A stretch of DNA of 64,000 nucleotides, from positions 2,294,001 through 2,358,000 of the forward strand of contig NC_083535.1 in NCBI RefSeq assembly GCF_032362555.1, written 5' to 3'. This stretch comes from Amyelois transitella. Taxonomy: Eukaryota > Arthropoda > Insecta > Lepidoptera > Pyralidae. The notes beneath the pieces are model-generated. The model ran no database searches, was not told the origin of the DNA, and saw nothing but the letters and a program-made list of their open reading frames with translations. A program made the translations under genes and the position numbers. Shown here in pieces: positions 45,792-57,122 of the stretch (its first letter is position 1; every line of letters begins with the position of its first letter).

Positions 45792-48700
45792 ATGGAAGAG
45801 AAAGTCAGGTATAATGACCAGGACAAATTAAAATTGTTGAAATTTATTAAAGTACTTTGCTTGGAAATATCACAGGTTGTTGTGGAAAGTAGGAACGGTA
45901 GGCTGGTTGTTGCTAACAAGAACCTATCTTCGGAAAAATTTGTAAGTTTCTTTATTTTATTTATTTTCCATTTAGATAGATAAAAACGTTTATTCAGTTG
46001 CTACAGACACAAAATACAGAGTTAAACAAAACATTATAAAAACACAGTTGAGATGCATTTGCGTGCTGCAGCAAGTAGAAAAGGTCATAACTCAGCGGAA
46101 TTTTTGCACTAACTGAAGTGCAAAACGCTGATTTTCAGTTATCACCATTGAAGTGGGTGCGGTGCGGTGCATAATTTATAACCATAAATTGTAAAATGCC
46201 AAGGATCTATGCAGAAATCATTCCTATTGGAAATGTATGTAGTCTCTGCCTACCCTTCCGGGAAAGAGACGTGATTTTGATTTTGGTATTTAATATGTAC
46301 CATGTGCTCAGCGACAGTCTACAAAGCTTTGCGAGTTTTTTTACTTATCTTTTCTTTGTCTGTATTATCTTGTTTTACTATCTACTGTTACAGCTAGAAT
46401 TATTTGTCTTTAACTTTTGTTACTTAAATGATAATTTTACTAATAACCACTACTAGGTCTGGTTTGATTCAGATTTTTGTGTAGGGTAGTGTGAAAAGAA
46501 ATGCTTACATGTAAATCTTAAAAAGAACCTATGTTTTTTGTTCAATTCAATGCCATTACAAAAAATGATGTGTTTTGTACGGTTTTTTATTAATATAAAC
46601 ACAAAATTTCTTGTAAGGAATCGTGAGCCACAAAATAATATCCACCTACCCCACATTGCTATTGCCATATTTCAGTTATTCATATTTTTCACATCATAAT
46701 GTATGCCCGACTGCATCCTCAGCTGTTGGTCAGATTCAGAGCACGCTGACATATTGTGCTTGTTATTTAAAAAATTGATTTTAAAAAATTATGTAAAATA
46801 ATATATTGTGAAGAGGACTTGTCTTTGGCATTTTCTCTAATATGGCTGCTGTGACTGCTTGGTACCCACAAAACAGTGTGAAAGTTACATGATATGACAA
46901 AAAATTAACCAATGCCTAAACAAAATCTTTAATATACCTAGTAGTTGTTACTGGTTTGTTCTTCTCAGCATACCTACCTCCCATTTAATGTTTTATTTAG
47001 GGAGACCTAAATAAAATGTGCTGATGATGCCAAGTTATTCTTATTTTCTCATGTTGCCCACAGTTTCCACATTCAAATCAAAAAAAAAATCAATTAAATT
47101 TATAAATTATACATAATATAATGTAAATTAGAAAGTACAAACTATATGGAATATTGTTTTGAAACTACCCTCAGGCAGGATATATAAAAAAAAACAACAG
47201 TTGAAGAGAATAAATGAGACAATATAAAGTTTAGTGGTCCTAATCAAATTTGAAAGTAACCTTTCTAACAAAATAGACCTGAGCCAATAGAGTTTCCATG
47301 TTGGGTTCGTGTCAGACCGACAAATCATTTATGTATTTGTTTTAAGAAACATTTTCGTTGTCCTCAAAATGTTCAAAAAAGAAACTGCTGTTTATATTTA
47401 TTATATATTTAAATAGGTTTAATACATGTGACTCGTTTTTTTTTCTAGTTTTGCTTAACTTCCCCTGAGGACTCGAAAGTGAACAAAGAAACCGTAGATG
47501 CGCTCAAAGAGGAGGGAGTATTAACGTCTCTTGAAAAAACAATGTGTATAGATGTGTCTTTGAGGACTAATGATGGTGAGGGTATGTTGTTAGAAGTATG
47601 GACTTTAAAGTTAATTCCGGACAAAGAACCTACTGATATGGGACTAGCACTACAAACAATTTACTATAGGATGGGAGTCATGCTAAAATCAGCCCTTACC
47701 ATCTCTAGGGTAACACCAGCTTATAAACTATCAAGGAAACAACACAAGGAAAATTACACAATATCGCACAAAATATACAGCGGGGAGCCAAATTTAAATT
47801 TATTAGGTAAGCACTTTTTAAATTTTTTCTTTAGTGTTTTATTCTTAGAAAGTTTTAAATGTAATTAAATCTATACTAAGATTTAATTACATTTTGAATT
47901 AGAGAATCACTCGTGTCTAAACAAAACACAATGTTTTAGGTGAACAATACAAAGTTATAAAAATAAGTGAACTGAAGACGGTGTCGGGGACAATTGTCTT
48001 CCAAGTGGTGCACCGAATGAAAATGACGATAGTACAAGAAAATCAACTCAAACCAGCCGTGCCCGCGGCGAAGCCCGAGGCAGCGAGTCCCGCCACTGAG
48101 ATCATGGTCAAAAGCGATCACTTCGTCACGGAAAGTCCCAAGTAAGTTCATTAATTTATTACAGCGGCCAGTCACAGTTTCGCTCGTGGATACAAAGCCT
48201 ATGACATCACAAGTTGCTATACATTTTTAAAAGAAATATTGTGATCTGTTCAGTAGTTCCGAAGATTCCTAATACACAAAGTGACAAACTATCTGACAGC
48301 TATATGTTAGTTTTTATGCATAGAATTTTCTAGAGGCATATATCCAAATATGAAATATCTTATTTTTATTTTGTACCACTCACAATTTTGGTTTTTGCAG
48401 GAGAGCGCAGACAGACAAGAAGGAAATCGACTTGTCCAAACCGCTGACTAGGGGCGCTTTTGTGGACGAGGTCAAAATTAGGGAACTGCACGATGCACTA
48501 AGCCAGCAATTGCCTCCGGAACCTCCCATGACCTGGCTTTTAGCAGAAAACGACAAGTTGGCACAGGTCATTTTATATTTTATTCTTAAATAATACACAG
48601 CCGAACAAGGCCTATCAGTCTTTTGAAGATTGTTGACTCTGTCTACCCCGCGAGCGATAAAGACGTGACTATATGTATATATGTATGAACAATAATCTTA

Positions 48701-51700
48701 AAATCTAAACATTCATTGACATCCATATCCATACTTTTAAAACAATTGTATTTTTGTTTGTAAGAAATAATCTCACTTTGATGAAATTTGGAAAAACATA
48801 GACATGATGAATCTTTTAAGAGACATTCTTTTATTTCTCAGAATTCCAACGGGAACGCACCATATTTCTTTAATTCCTTATTACCCGAACAGGAGAACAT
48901 TAACTCAAACTTAAAAAAAAATTAAAAAAACCTTCACTAAATCGGTTAATGGTTTTCACATTTTGTTACCTGAATTTGCCTTTTATAAGTACTAAAACTA
49001 GAAATCTTTACAGAAAATGAAGGAACTGACAACAGCCGAGACGGCGTCCACTTCCGATGGGCCGTCAACGTCCGCAGCCGCGGCAGCCGCTGACAGAGCT
49101 TCGACGTCTGACGCTGGCGAGAAGCCGGGCTGCAGCTCCGAAGCCGCCTCGTCCAACAACCGTGTTGCGAGCAAGGCCATCGAGGTGCCCAGAGCGAAGA
49201 ATGGAGACAAGTATTCTAGTCTTATGGTGAGTCGGACCTTTTTTACGGTGAATTACATTTTTAGAAACACAAATCCGTGTGGTTCCCGGCACAAATAAAA
49301 AAAAGAATAGGACCACTCCGTCTCGTTCCCATGGATGTCGTAAAAGGCGACTAAGGGATAGGATTATAATCTTGAGATTCTTCTTTTAGGCGATTGGCTA
49401 GCAACCTGTCACTTTTATTTGAATCTCAATTCCATCATAAAGCCAAACAGCTGAACGTGGCCTATCAGTCTTTTCGGGACTGTTGGCTCTGTCTACCCCG
49501 CAAGGGATATAACCGTGATTATATGTATGTATGTACGGTCGCGTTCATAATTGCAGTCATAGTTCGCAAAACTTTATAGCTTGCACCGCTGCTATCACTC
49601 ACACATTCACACAAATAACACAATAAACAACAAGCGGTGAAACGTTGGGTAACGCGCCATCAAGAAGAGGGTAGTGTAAAAAGTCGACCGCGCAGCGGCC
49701 GTCGGCCGCTAATAATCAACACAGCGACAGCCACACAGTGGAGATCCATGGTGGAACAGTACGAAAATAATGGCTTCATACCGACCAGAATATTTGCGGA
49801 ACAGTTCGACACATTAGTGGTTACTGTTCGTTGAGTTTGCATCGTGAGGGACTACACCACAGACAGCCAGCAAGAAAGCCGTATTTATCCGAAATAAATA
49901 AGCAAAGACGTTTAGAATTTGCTGGGCAGTATTTGGATTTTACCTGGAAAGAAGCGATATTTACGGACGAAAAGTTCGTTTATGTCATCACTACACGGTA
50001 GGCTTCATTTATGGCGAAGAAATGCAACTCGGTATGAAGAAAAAAATATTGTGCCAAATATGGAGTCTGGACACATATCTGTAAATATGTGGGGCTGGAT
50101 GAGTGCTGCTGGACCTGGGGAACAGGTGTGGATAGCAGGACGCGCTACAGCTGCTCATTATGTGCAAGTGCTGGAAGAAACCATGTTACCAACTGTGCGG
50201 TATATTTATCCGATTGATGATATGCCAACAATATCATTTGTGCCCTGTGCATCGAGTCCATATAGTGCGTGAAAGGTTCTGCCAGTTTATATTAAAACTA
50301 CTAATTACTTAGATAGTATTTAAGGACAGCTTCAATATCTTTTCTTTATGAAAACGAATAATTAAGCTGTAACCTTAATAACATGAGATAAGTAGATGAT
50401 ACAATTAGTGTAATATGCTGTATGTATAGCTTTATATAATCATCAATATGTAAACAAAACTACAGGTAAACTGTTTCAATAAAATTTACTAATTTTAATT
50501 ATTGAATGTTTTATTTTCTCCCTCTTGTTTAATATTTCTTGCTGATTTCCATGTTTGAAGACAACTTTCCGTGTTTGTAATTCTTAGATATCAGTTAGTT
50601 AGTCAGTCAGTTACTTAGTTCAAATGGCACCTTGAAACATTAAAAATTGTCAGTAACACAATTTTTTTTTTAATAGGCAGAAAAAATCCTTGAATAACTT
50701 CGAAATCCAAGTAACGCTAGTAACTAGAACAAGCGAGTGTGAGCAAGCGAGATTATCTAATATATCTTAGATCTCACTTGCTCACACAAGTAATAAAATT
50801 GCTACCCAATAACTTTCAAAGGAACCACTACCTATGTTAGGGTCGTGTGCAGATAAACTTTCAACCTTATTGAAATGTCATAAGTCTGGCAGTCGCAGGC
50901 TTCCCTCTATAGGCAAATCTTATGCAAATAATGAGAGACGACGATATCTCGATCGACAATTATCGGGCCCAGTTCGGCCATCGTTGATTACCGTCTCTTT
51001 CTGTTTTGTTATGTTATATGTCATAGAATAATAAACTGTTTTACTTGGTAATCATTGGTATTAAAGACCGTATTCATTTGATGGAATATTTATTCTTTTT
51101 AAATATGCATGTGTGTGTATCTATTGGATCCACAGTGCACGCTATTTTAACCCGTAAGAATTTTAAAACTATGACTGCAGATATGAACGCGATCGTACAT
51201 TTTTTTGTGGTTTCGGGTAGTATAGAATAGAACCATATCCTTCCCGTGGATGTCTAAAAAGGCGACTAAGATATAAGCTTATAAACTTAGATTCCTCTTG
51301 TAGGCTAGTGCAACCTGTCACTGTTTGAATCATACGGCTGAGCGTGGCTTACAATTCTTTTTCTAGACTGTTGGCTCTGTCTACCCCGCAAGGAATGTAT
51401 GTATGTACATTTTCATCAAATCCTGGCTTGACTAGGAGTCTTTAGGAACACATATCATTGTCGCCAATGGTTTCAGAACTGAAGTCTCTGTAGACCGGAA
51501 ATAGTGTAAATTCAATCATCAATCAACAATACGATTAAACTACAACAACTTACTAGTACTTCTACAAAATGGAATCTCATCGCATATTTAATTGCAGGAC
51601 TTCGCGTTCGCGGACGGCAGCCCAATGGCGGAGCTGGCCAACTTCTACCACGAATGCGTGCAAGCTAGATCTGTGAGCGACGAGTGGACAGACTTGGCTG

Positions 51701-51828
51701 GGGAGATCTCCCAGTCTACAGACTCCGACTCACTGTCCCAGCAGCTCAAGATGTTCGAGGACGCGGTACCCGAATTTGATAGCATGGTCGCTTCCATGAT
51801 GAGCAACTCTGAGAACTCCGAAGATTAG
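45792..51828 (+). CDS. Atg13: Autophagy-related protein 13 (Atg13)
   Basis: Six exons give 439 aa: 45792-45941, 47449-47806, 47940-48141, 48401-48566, 49014-49226 and 51598-51828. The N-terminal 190 or so residues form the Atg13 HORMA domain; ISRVTPAYKLSRKQ and the preceding LEVWTL closely follow human ATG13. A low-complexity linker rich in Ser/Ala/Pro follows (ADRASTSDAGE). The conserved tail reads DKYSSLMDFAFADGSPMAELANFYHECVQ and aligns with the human DDFVMIDF...LGTFYREFQ region. Atg13 pairs with Atg101 and links Atg1/ULK to FIP200 at the start of autophagosome formation in the cytosol. It is shorter than Drosophila Atg13. Exon 4 ends at an unusual GTCATT donor; all other junctions are standard and phases agree. 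A likely poly(A) signal is at 52123-52128. Confidence 0.94.
46215..46285 (+). repeat. Family R2 tail fragment in Atg13 intron 1
   Basis: GTAGTCTCTGCCTACCCTTC then CGGGAAAGAGACGTGATTTT. Confidence 0.55.
48598..48690 (+). repeat. Family R1 tail fragment in Atg13 intron 4
   Basis: CAAGGCCTATCAGTC, TGTCTACCCCGCGAGCGATA and a (TATG)n-like tail. Confidence 0.6.
49275..49536 (+). repeat. Family R1 full copy in Atg13 intron 5
   Basis: CCGTGTGGTTCCCGGCAC, GGATGTCGTAAAAGGCGACT, GGCTAGCAACCTGTCAC, CTGAACGTGGCCTATCAGTC, CTACCCCGCAAGGGATATAA and TATGTATGTATG. The Tc1-type relic begins directly after its tail. Confidence 0.75.
49560..50290 (+). pseudogene. Dead Tc1/mariner-type transposase in Atg13 intron 5
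   Basis: Broken frames give the order expected of a Tc1-like transposase. First comes an HTH part (KRWVTRHQEEGSVKSRPRSG), then the first catalytic Asp context (WKEAIFTDEK), then GRLHLWRRNATRYEEKNIVP, then NMWGWMSAAGPGEQVW and LEETMLPTVRYIYP. Frameshifts and stops lie between 49834 and 49920. The second catalytic Asp region is lost where the frame changes after TISFVPC, and the C-terminus is missing. The inverted repeats were not found. It is a neutral relic in the intron. Confidence 0.8.
51222..51408 (+). repeat. Family R1 copy in Atg13 intron 5
   Basis: AGAACCATATCCTTCCCGTG, GTGCAACCTGTCACTGTTTG, GACTGTTGGCTCTGTCTACC and CCGCAAGGAATGTATGTATG. Confidence 0.6.
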
Positions 51829-52122
51829 ATCTGTAATGCTAGAACATTCTAGAATTTAAGAGAACCGTGGACTGTTTAATTGTCGCTTTAAACTTAGGTT
51901 ACGTTCTGAGTTTGTCGTTTTAGTTGTACAACGTCAAATGACTGGTGGTTGATTTTGTTCTATCGATCTGAAAATCGATTGAAGATTTAATCAATCTTTT
52001 TTAGCTCGAGGCTTGACTCCCTTAGGAATTTCTAATATTCCTTCCTTAGCGGATGTCTTTATAATAATTGTTTTATGTTACGAAATTGACTCTGCGTTGA
52101 TAAATATATCAGTCGCCTTAAA

Positions 52123-52128
52123 AATAAA
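52123..52128 (+). terminator. Polyadenylation signal of Atg13
   Basis: AATAAA about 295 bases after the Atg13 stop. Another lies within the A-rich stretch near 52907, so alternative 3' ends are possible. Confidence 0.4.
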
Positions 52129-52945
52129 CGAATATATTTTTTTTTAATGGAGAAATTAGGACTGTGAATGTTGTGACGTTTAGGTAAAACTAACAACCAT
52201 TATATGACTAGTTTAACAATTTTTAAGAGTTAAGCTAAAGATACGAGATCCAGCAAGTAGCCTTGGTGTGCGCCGGAGTAGACCAAAGGCGAAGGCACGG
52301 GGCGCGATATACGACTTCCGCACGTCACAATGTTCATGGCGCGAAAATGGGATATCAAATAAGTCTATATTTTCATTGCTTCGTAAAACCTCTTTACTCT
52401 AGGAAACAACACTTTCTATCTAATTTTCGGTCACTTCAACTACAAGAATGCAATAAATTTTTAAAAGTAAATTTTATCATTTGACGAAGCTAAAGTAGCT
52501 AATTATATTTGCAATATTAGTTTATAGGTGACTTTACTTGAAATAAGCTGACGTTGCTTCCTTGATGTTAATACATATTTTATCCTGCGACTTTCAGAAA
52601 TTTTACTTTAATTGACGTTATTGATTTTATCCTATGACACAACTGAAAAATTCGCGAATTCCCATTTTAGATAGAAAGTAATTTCCTAGAGAAAGGGAGG
52701 TGGAGGAGGACTGAATTGACTTTTTTCTATTCCCCGCCAAAGCGCATTTGTCCAAAAACTTCAGTTAATACTAATAGAACGTCGATAGTGTTACTGGGAT
52801 AGTGTGACTACCAACACTAATAACACCAAATGTAAAAAATAAAACAACTCTTGGTACATTTGTTTTTACAGGCCCGACATTATGCTACATCTTTAAGTAT
52901 ATGCCGAAAATAAAATGCCGGTAAAGGAGCGATTTTGAGTATAAG

Positions 52946-53080
52946 TATGCATGTATTTGAGTGTATGTATGTGCGTGTGGGTGTGTATGGGTATGTATGC
53001 ATTTGAGTGTCAGTATAGAATGTGGGTGTGTGTGTGCGTGTGTATGTGTGTTCCTGTGTATTTGGATGTATGTATGTGAT
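52946..53080. repeat. GT-rich simple-sequence tract
   Basis: Irregular TGTGTG, TATGTATG and TTGAGTGT units over about 135 bases. Imperfect microsatellite downstream of Atg13. Confidence 0.6.
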
Positions 53081-56000
53081 TTTTATGTTAATCTATACTT
53101 ATAGAGTCGTACGACTTTGCCAATTTAATTTAAACGAGATATATTTTATATTTATCCTCACGTACCTTTTATTATAGACGTCTTTAAAGTCTCCCGTTAC
53201 CTTCCGGAAAAAATCCTTTATTGGCAGATCAGTGAGTGAATTGGTGTTTTTCATTTCTTGTCTAAACATCGATAACATATTGTTTAAACATCGATAACAT
53301 TTACAACATACCTATTATAAAGTATTAACTACAAATGTATCAAGTTAAGTTTATTTTTAATGTCTATTTGCAATGAGAATTAATTGCAATTCAGTACAAA
53401 ATTGAAGAAAAAAAGAAAATTACAACAGTATCTTTAGAACATCATAAATGGAAGGAACATTAGAGATAAAACCTTAGATTAAATATGTAGTGACTAGTTT
53501 CATTACTTTATTGAAACATAGTCTATAGCTAGTCCAGCTATATGCGATGCGAATTAAATCATTTATTATCTTCTAATGATTTGTAGAAATAAGCACAAAA
53601 TATATCCTATTCTCTGCCTATTCCATAGAAGAACTGGTGTGATAATTATGTATGTATGTAAGTACAAAGTATCTTAATTAAATTCATGACTTTGAGAATA
53701 GTATCTTTGACCTTTTGTAATTGATGTAACATAATGTTTTGAAATATTCATTATAAGATTTTAAATAATTTATTTCATGTGTATGTTCTGAAGTTTTGGC
53801 CCCATTTTGTAGGTAGTAAATTTCACATTGATTTATGCTAAACATACCTGACTTGATCTCGATTCCATAGAAATTTCCTAAACCTCTGCGTAGGTGTAAG
53901 TGGTTTTAGGCGTACCTATTGTCCAAAATGTAAAACATCTGAACATTTTCGACATACGAAATCCTGCCAATATTCCGAATCGTCGGTCCATTTTATATGA
54001 AGCAGTTAGTGGGGCCAAAATGCACCTACATCATCATCTGTACAAAATTCTATAGAATCATTGTAAATGACATTGGCCTATTTATGTATGTGAATAGAAT
54101 CGTGATGTGATGAATATGACATGTGTGATATCAATCAAAGTTAGCTATGTTGAATTGTATAACTTTATCGAATTATATGTATAACCTGTCAGGTGTTTCC
54201 ATAAAAGGAAATTATAATAATATCATGATTTATTTTAAAATTACAATTAATTTATTGAAATCATGCAAATTTGTGCCCATTTTCAATTATAATAAGCTTT
54301 TTATTTAATTTACGGGTAATTCGATAAGCATTTATACATGGTTACCCCCAATTTAATTAATAATGTATGTAGACGAGCCTCTGAATATCTTCTGAATTTT
54401 TGATGTGGTAATCTATTACTGTATGATAAATTTAGGAGAAATATATATTTTATTTCAAATGATTGTGCTCAAATATAAACGCTTAGTTACATAAAAGTAT
54501 TTTAAAATTCCAGATTGTATTCCTCATCGTAAAATTAAATTAATCAGTCATATTTTCATTTTAATCTAAATTAAGTATTCTCACTGAAGATTTTGCTGGA
54601 AAAATTAATTTCAACTTTAGCATGTGCAACAAGGCGCAAAAAGTTTCAAAATAAAGTAGGCGATATATTTTTATACATTTATAAAAAATATTGATTTATA
54701 TTAGGCTCTGTATGTTCCGCTTTTTCTTGTTCTTAATCAAGTTAAGCTCTAGTGTTAAAATAATCTATGAAAATTGAGTCTATATTATCATAAATTATAT
54801 TCAAATATACAAACTGTTGTATATGCCATCTAGCTAGGAAATTATTTTAAACAAGAGTTCCAATAGTCTGTATTAGTTCACCTCCTATAAAAACAATTGA
54901 AGCTTGTGAGCGCAGCGGTTCGAATTAACTAAAGCTGTTATGTATGATGCGAGGTCTTCTTTCTCTCTTCTCTTTGCAGTTGACCACAGAGTAAAGGGGT
55001 GAGGGAAGTCTATACATATTGCATGTCAGCTTCCGTGAATCGATCCTGAGCCCCCTTGTTCATGACCGTTGACAAGAATCATTAATATAATACATGTTCT
55101 ATCAAGGTTCGTGAATAAGCCCTTCATATCAAGCTCCGAATCCTAAATTGTAGCCAGACTGTGTATGATGTCCAATGTCACTATCACTTCGGCAATCATA
55201 GTCGGAGGCGTAACAAAATGTATTTACAAATTTATAGTAACATGTTTAAACAAGAATTATAATTAAAAATAATTATTTATAGTCGCGCCGTTCGCGGTAT
55301 TAATTAAATCTGAACGCTTTATACTAAAAACAATAGCCGACATTCCGTCCACTTGGAAAACCGCAAATCTGGACTAGGTTTTAATTAGTTTGACAGTGGA
55401 CAGCGTTAAGGCTTTGCGTTTAATTTACTGTGCGACTATAAAACCAGTTTATTATTATTTAGCCATAATGTGTTCAACGGCTAGACAGAGTAGGTAATCT
55501 CAAATATTATAAACTCTGTTAATATTGCATTAAAATATTTGTACTTATTACAACCATTATCTCTCTATTGTTGAAAAATATAGTGAACTTTTAAACATCG
55601 TTTGATCATATCAAATGTAATTCCTATATTTAATTGTCCATTAGATATTTCAAAATAAATCTACTTCAAACAATATAATTACCTGTCGCAAGTCTGCCAG
55701 AGTCTCTGATAACCCCGTAATACATGGGATATGAGTTGCCCAACTCCAAATTTCATTTTGGTTGCATGTTATCATTAAGAGTGCCTTATAGTCATCAGTT
55801 TGATTTTCTTATAATTTTTAGTGATAAAAGTGCCAAGATTTTTATTTTTATAATACGTCATTAGGTATTTTTTTAAGATACTCAAATCAAAATGAAATGC
55901 ATTAATGTTTAAAAAAAGGTAGGCTAATACTTGTTTCATTATTTCTAGAATAAAGTGATGTAATAGGTAACAACACTATGCTATTATTACAAATAAATTA

Positions 56001-57122
56001 AATATTGTGTACATGTGTTTTTTTTCTACACTCACTGCGGCCTTTCCATATAATTTAATTTGACAAAATCATTAGACGATTGCTGAGTATGATTCCCGTT
56101 CCGATCATAGAATCGAAAATTGTCTTACCTATGACACGGCTTTTAATATGTATTGTAATTGAAAAAAACTATGCTTAAATTAATATTTATTGAGGAAATC
56201 AATCATAGTATTATGAAGGAGAATGCATAAACATAGGCATAGTACACATTCAGGCAACAGGATTCCTCTGCTTAGGCTGCATATGTCACCGGGAGGGTGT
56301 TAGGTGAAAACCAGCTTAATTCCAGAGAGGAAGATGATATTGACATTCGTCAGGAAGATATAATAATGTAGTCTTAAAAAGTATTGCTTCCTGGGCCGCA
56401 AAGTTAAAACAAAAGTTTTTTGCGTCCAGCCGCACCCGAGGCGTAACCTCGCGAGGCATTCGACATCACGACGATGGAGGATAGTCTGCCCTTGGCCTTG
56501 ATTGGTTTTTCTTTTGGATGCTATACACCTTCACGTATTGTCCAGTTATATTCTGAAAGAGAGTATCATAATATTGAATTGAGATCGAAGCGAGTAAGGC
56601 TCCCCTCACACTGGCAGCCTTTTGAGTGTCGTAGTCTAACTAGCGCGTACGCAGCGCGCATCTACCTGTTTGATGTATACTTCTAATTCGACGCTCGAAA
56701 GACGCCCAAGACAATTTTTAACTGCCTTCATAAAGGTGGTTCTCAGTTCGACCTGTATGTATGGAATGTATGTTTGTCAACCATTTTCTTGCGTTCAGTG
56801 TATCGATTTTGATGCGGTTTTCAGGTCAAATGTATAGCGTTTGTTACGCTTATTAGATTAAATTAATTTAACCCACTTCCAAAAAGGAGGATATCGATTG
56901 GAGGCGGTTCTCATATTACAAAAGTTATATTCAAATTAATTTGTGGTTCACATTATTTGTGACATGTTTTGTCAAATTGTTAAAAAAATATTCAGAATGA
57001 GAACTATGCTTCATTTTGATGAAGCATAGATTAATAACTTAATGATAACTGAAGATTTTTAGCAACTTCAAAAAGAACCTACTTAGATATAATCAGGTAC
57101 AAACAATGTCTATTTACATTTT

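Larger units (their letters stand above)
51829..57122. other. Atg13 3' UTR and convergent intergenic region
   Basis: No exon is recognisable. It contains a GT-rich simple-sequence stretch (52946-53080) and a repeat block at about 56690-56930 (GGTGGTTCTCAGTTCGACC) that resembles, inverted, the block at 6210-6420. The remaining AT-rich sequence shows nothing I can name. Further CFAP69 exons could be hidden at its right end. Confidence 0.5.

Noticed and set aside
52946-53080. CRISPR-like or satellite array
   Set aside because: Units are irregular GT-rich simple sequence without fixed repeats and spacers, in a eukaryotic context.
56474-56686. 70-codon frame
   Set aside because: No domain, no splice context, and it runs into a repeat-like block.
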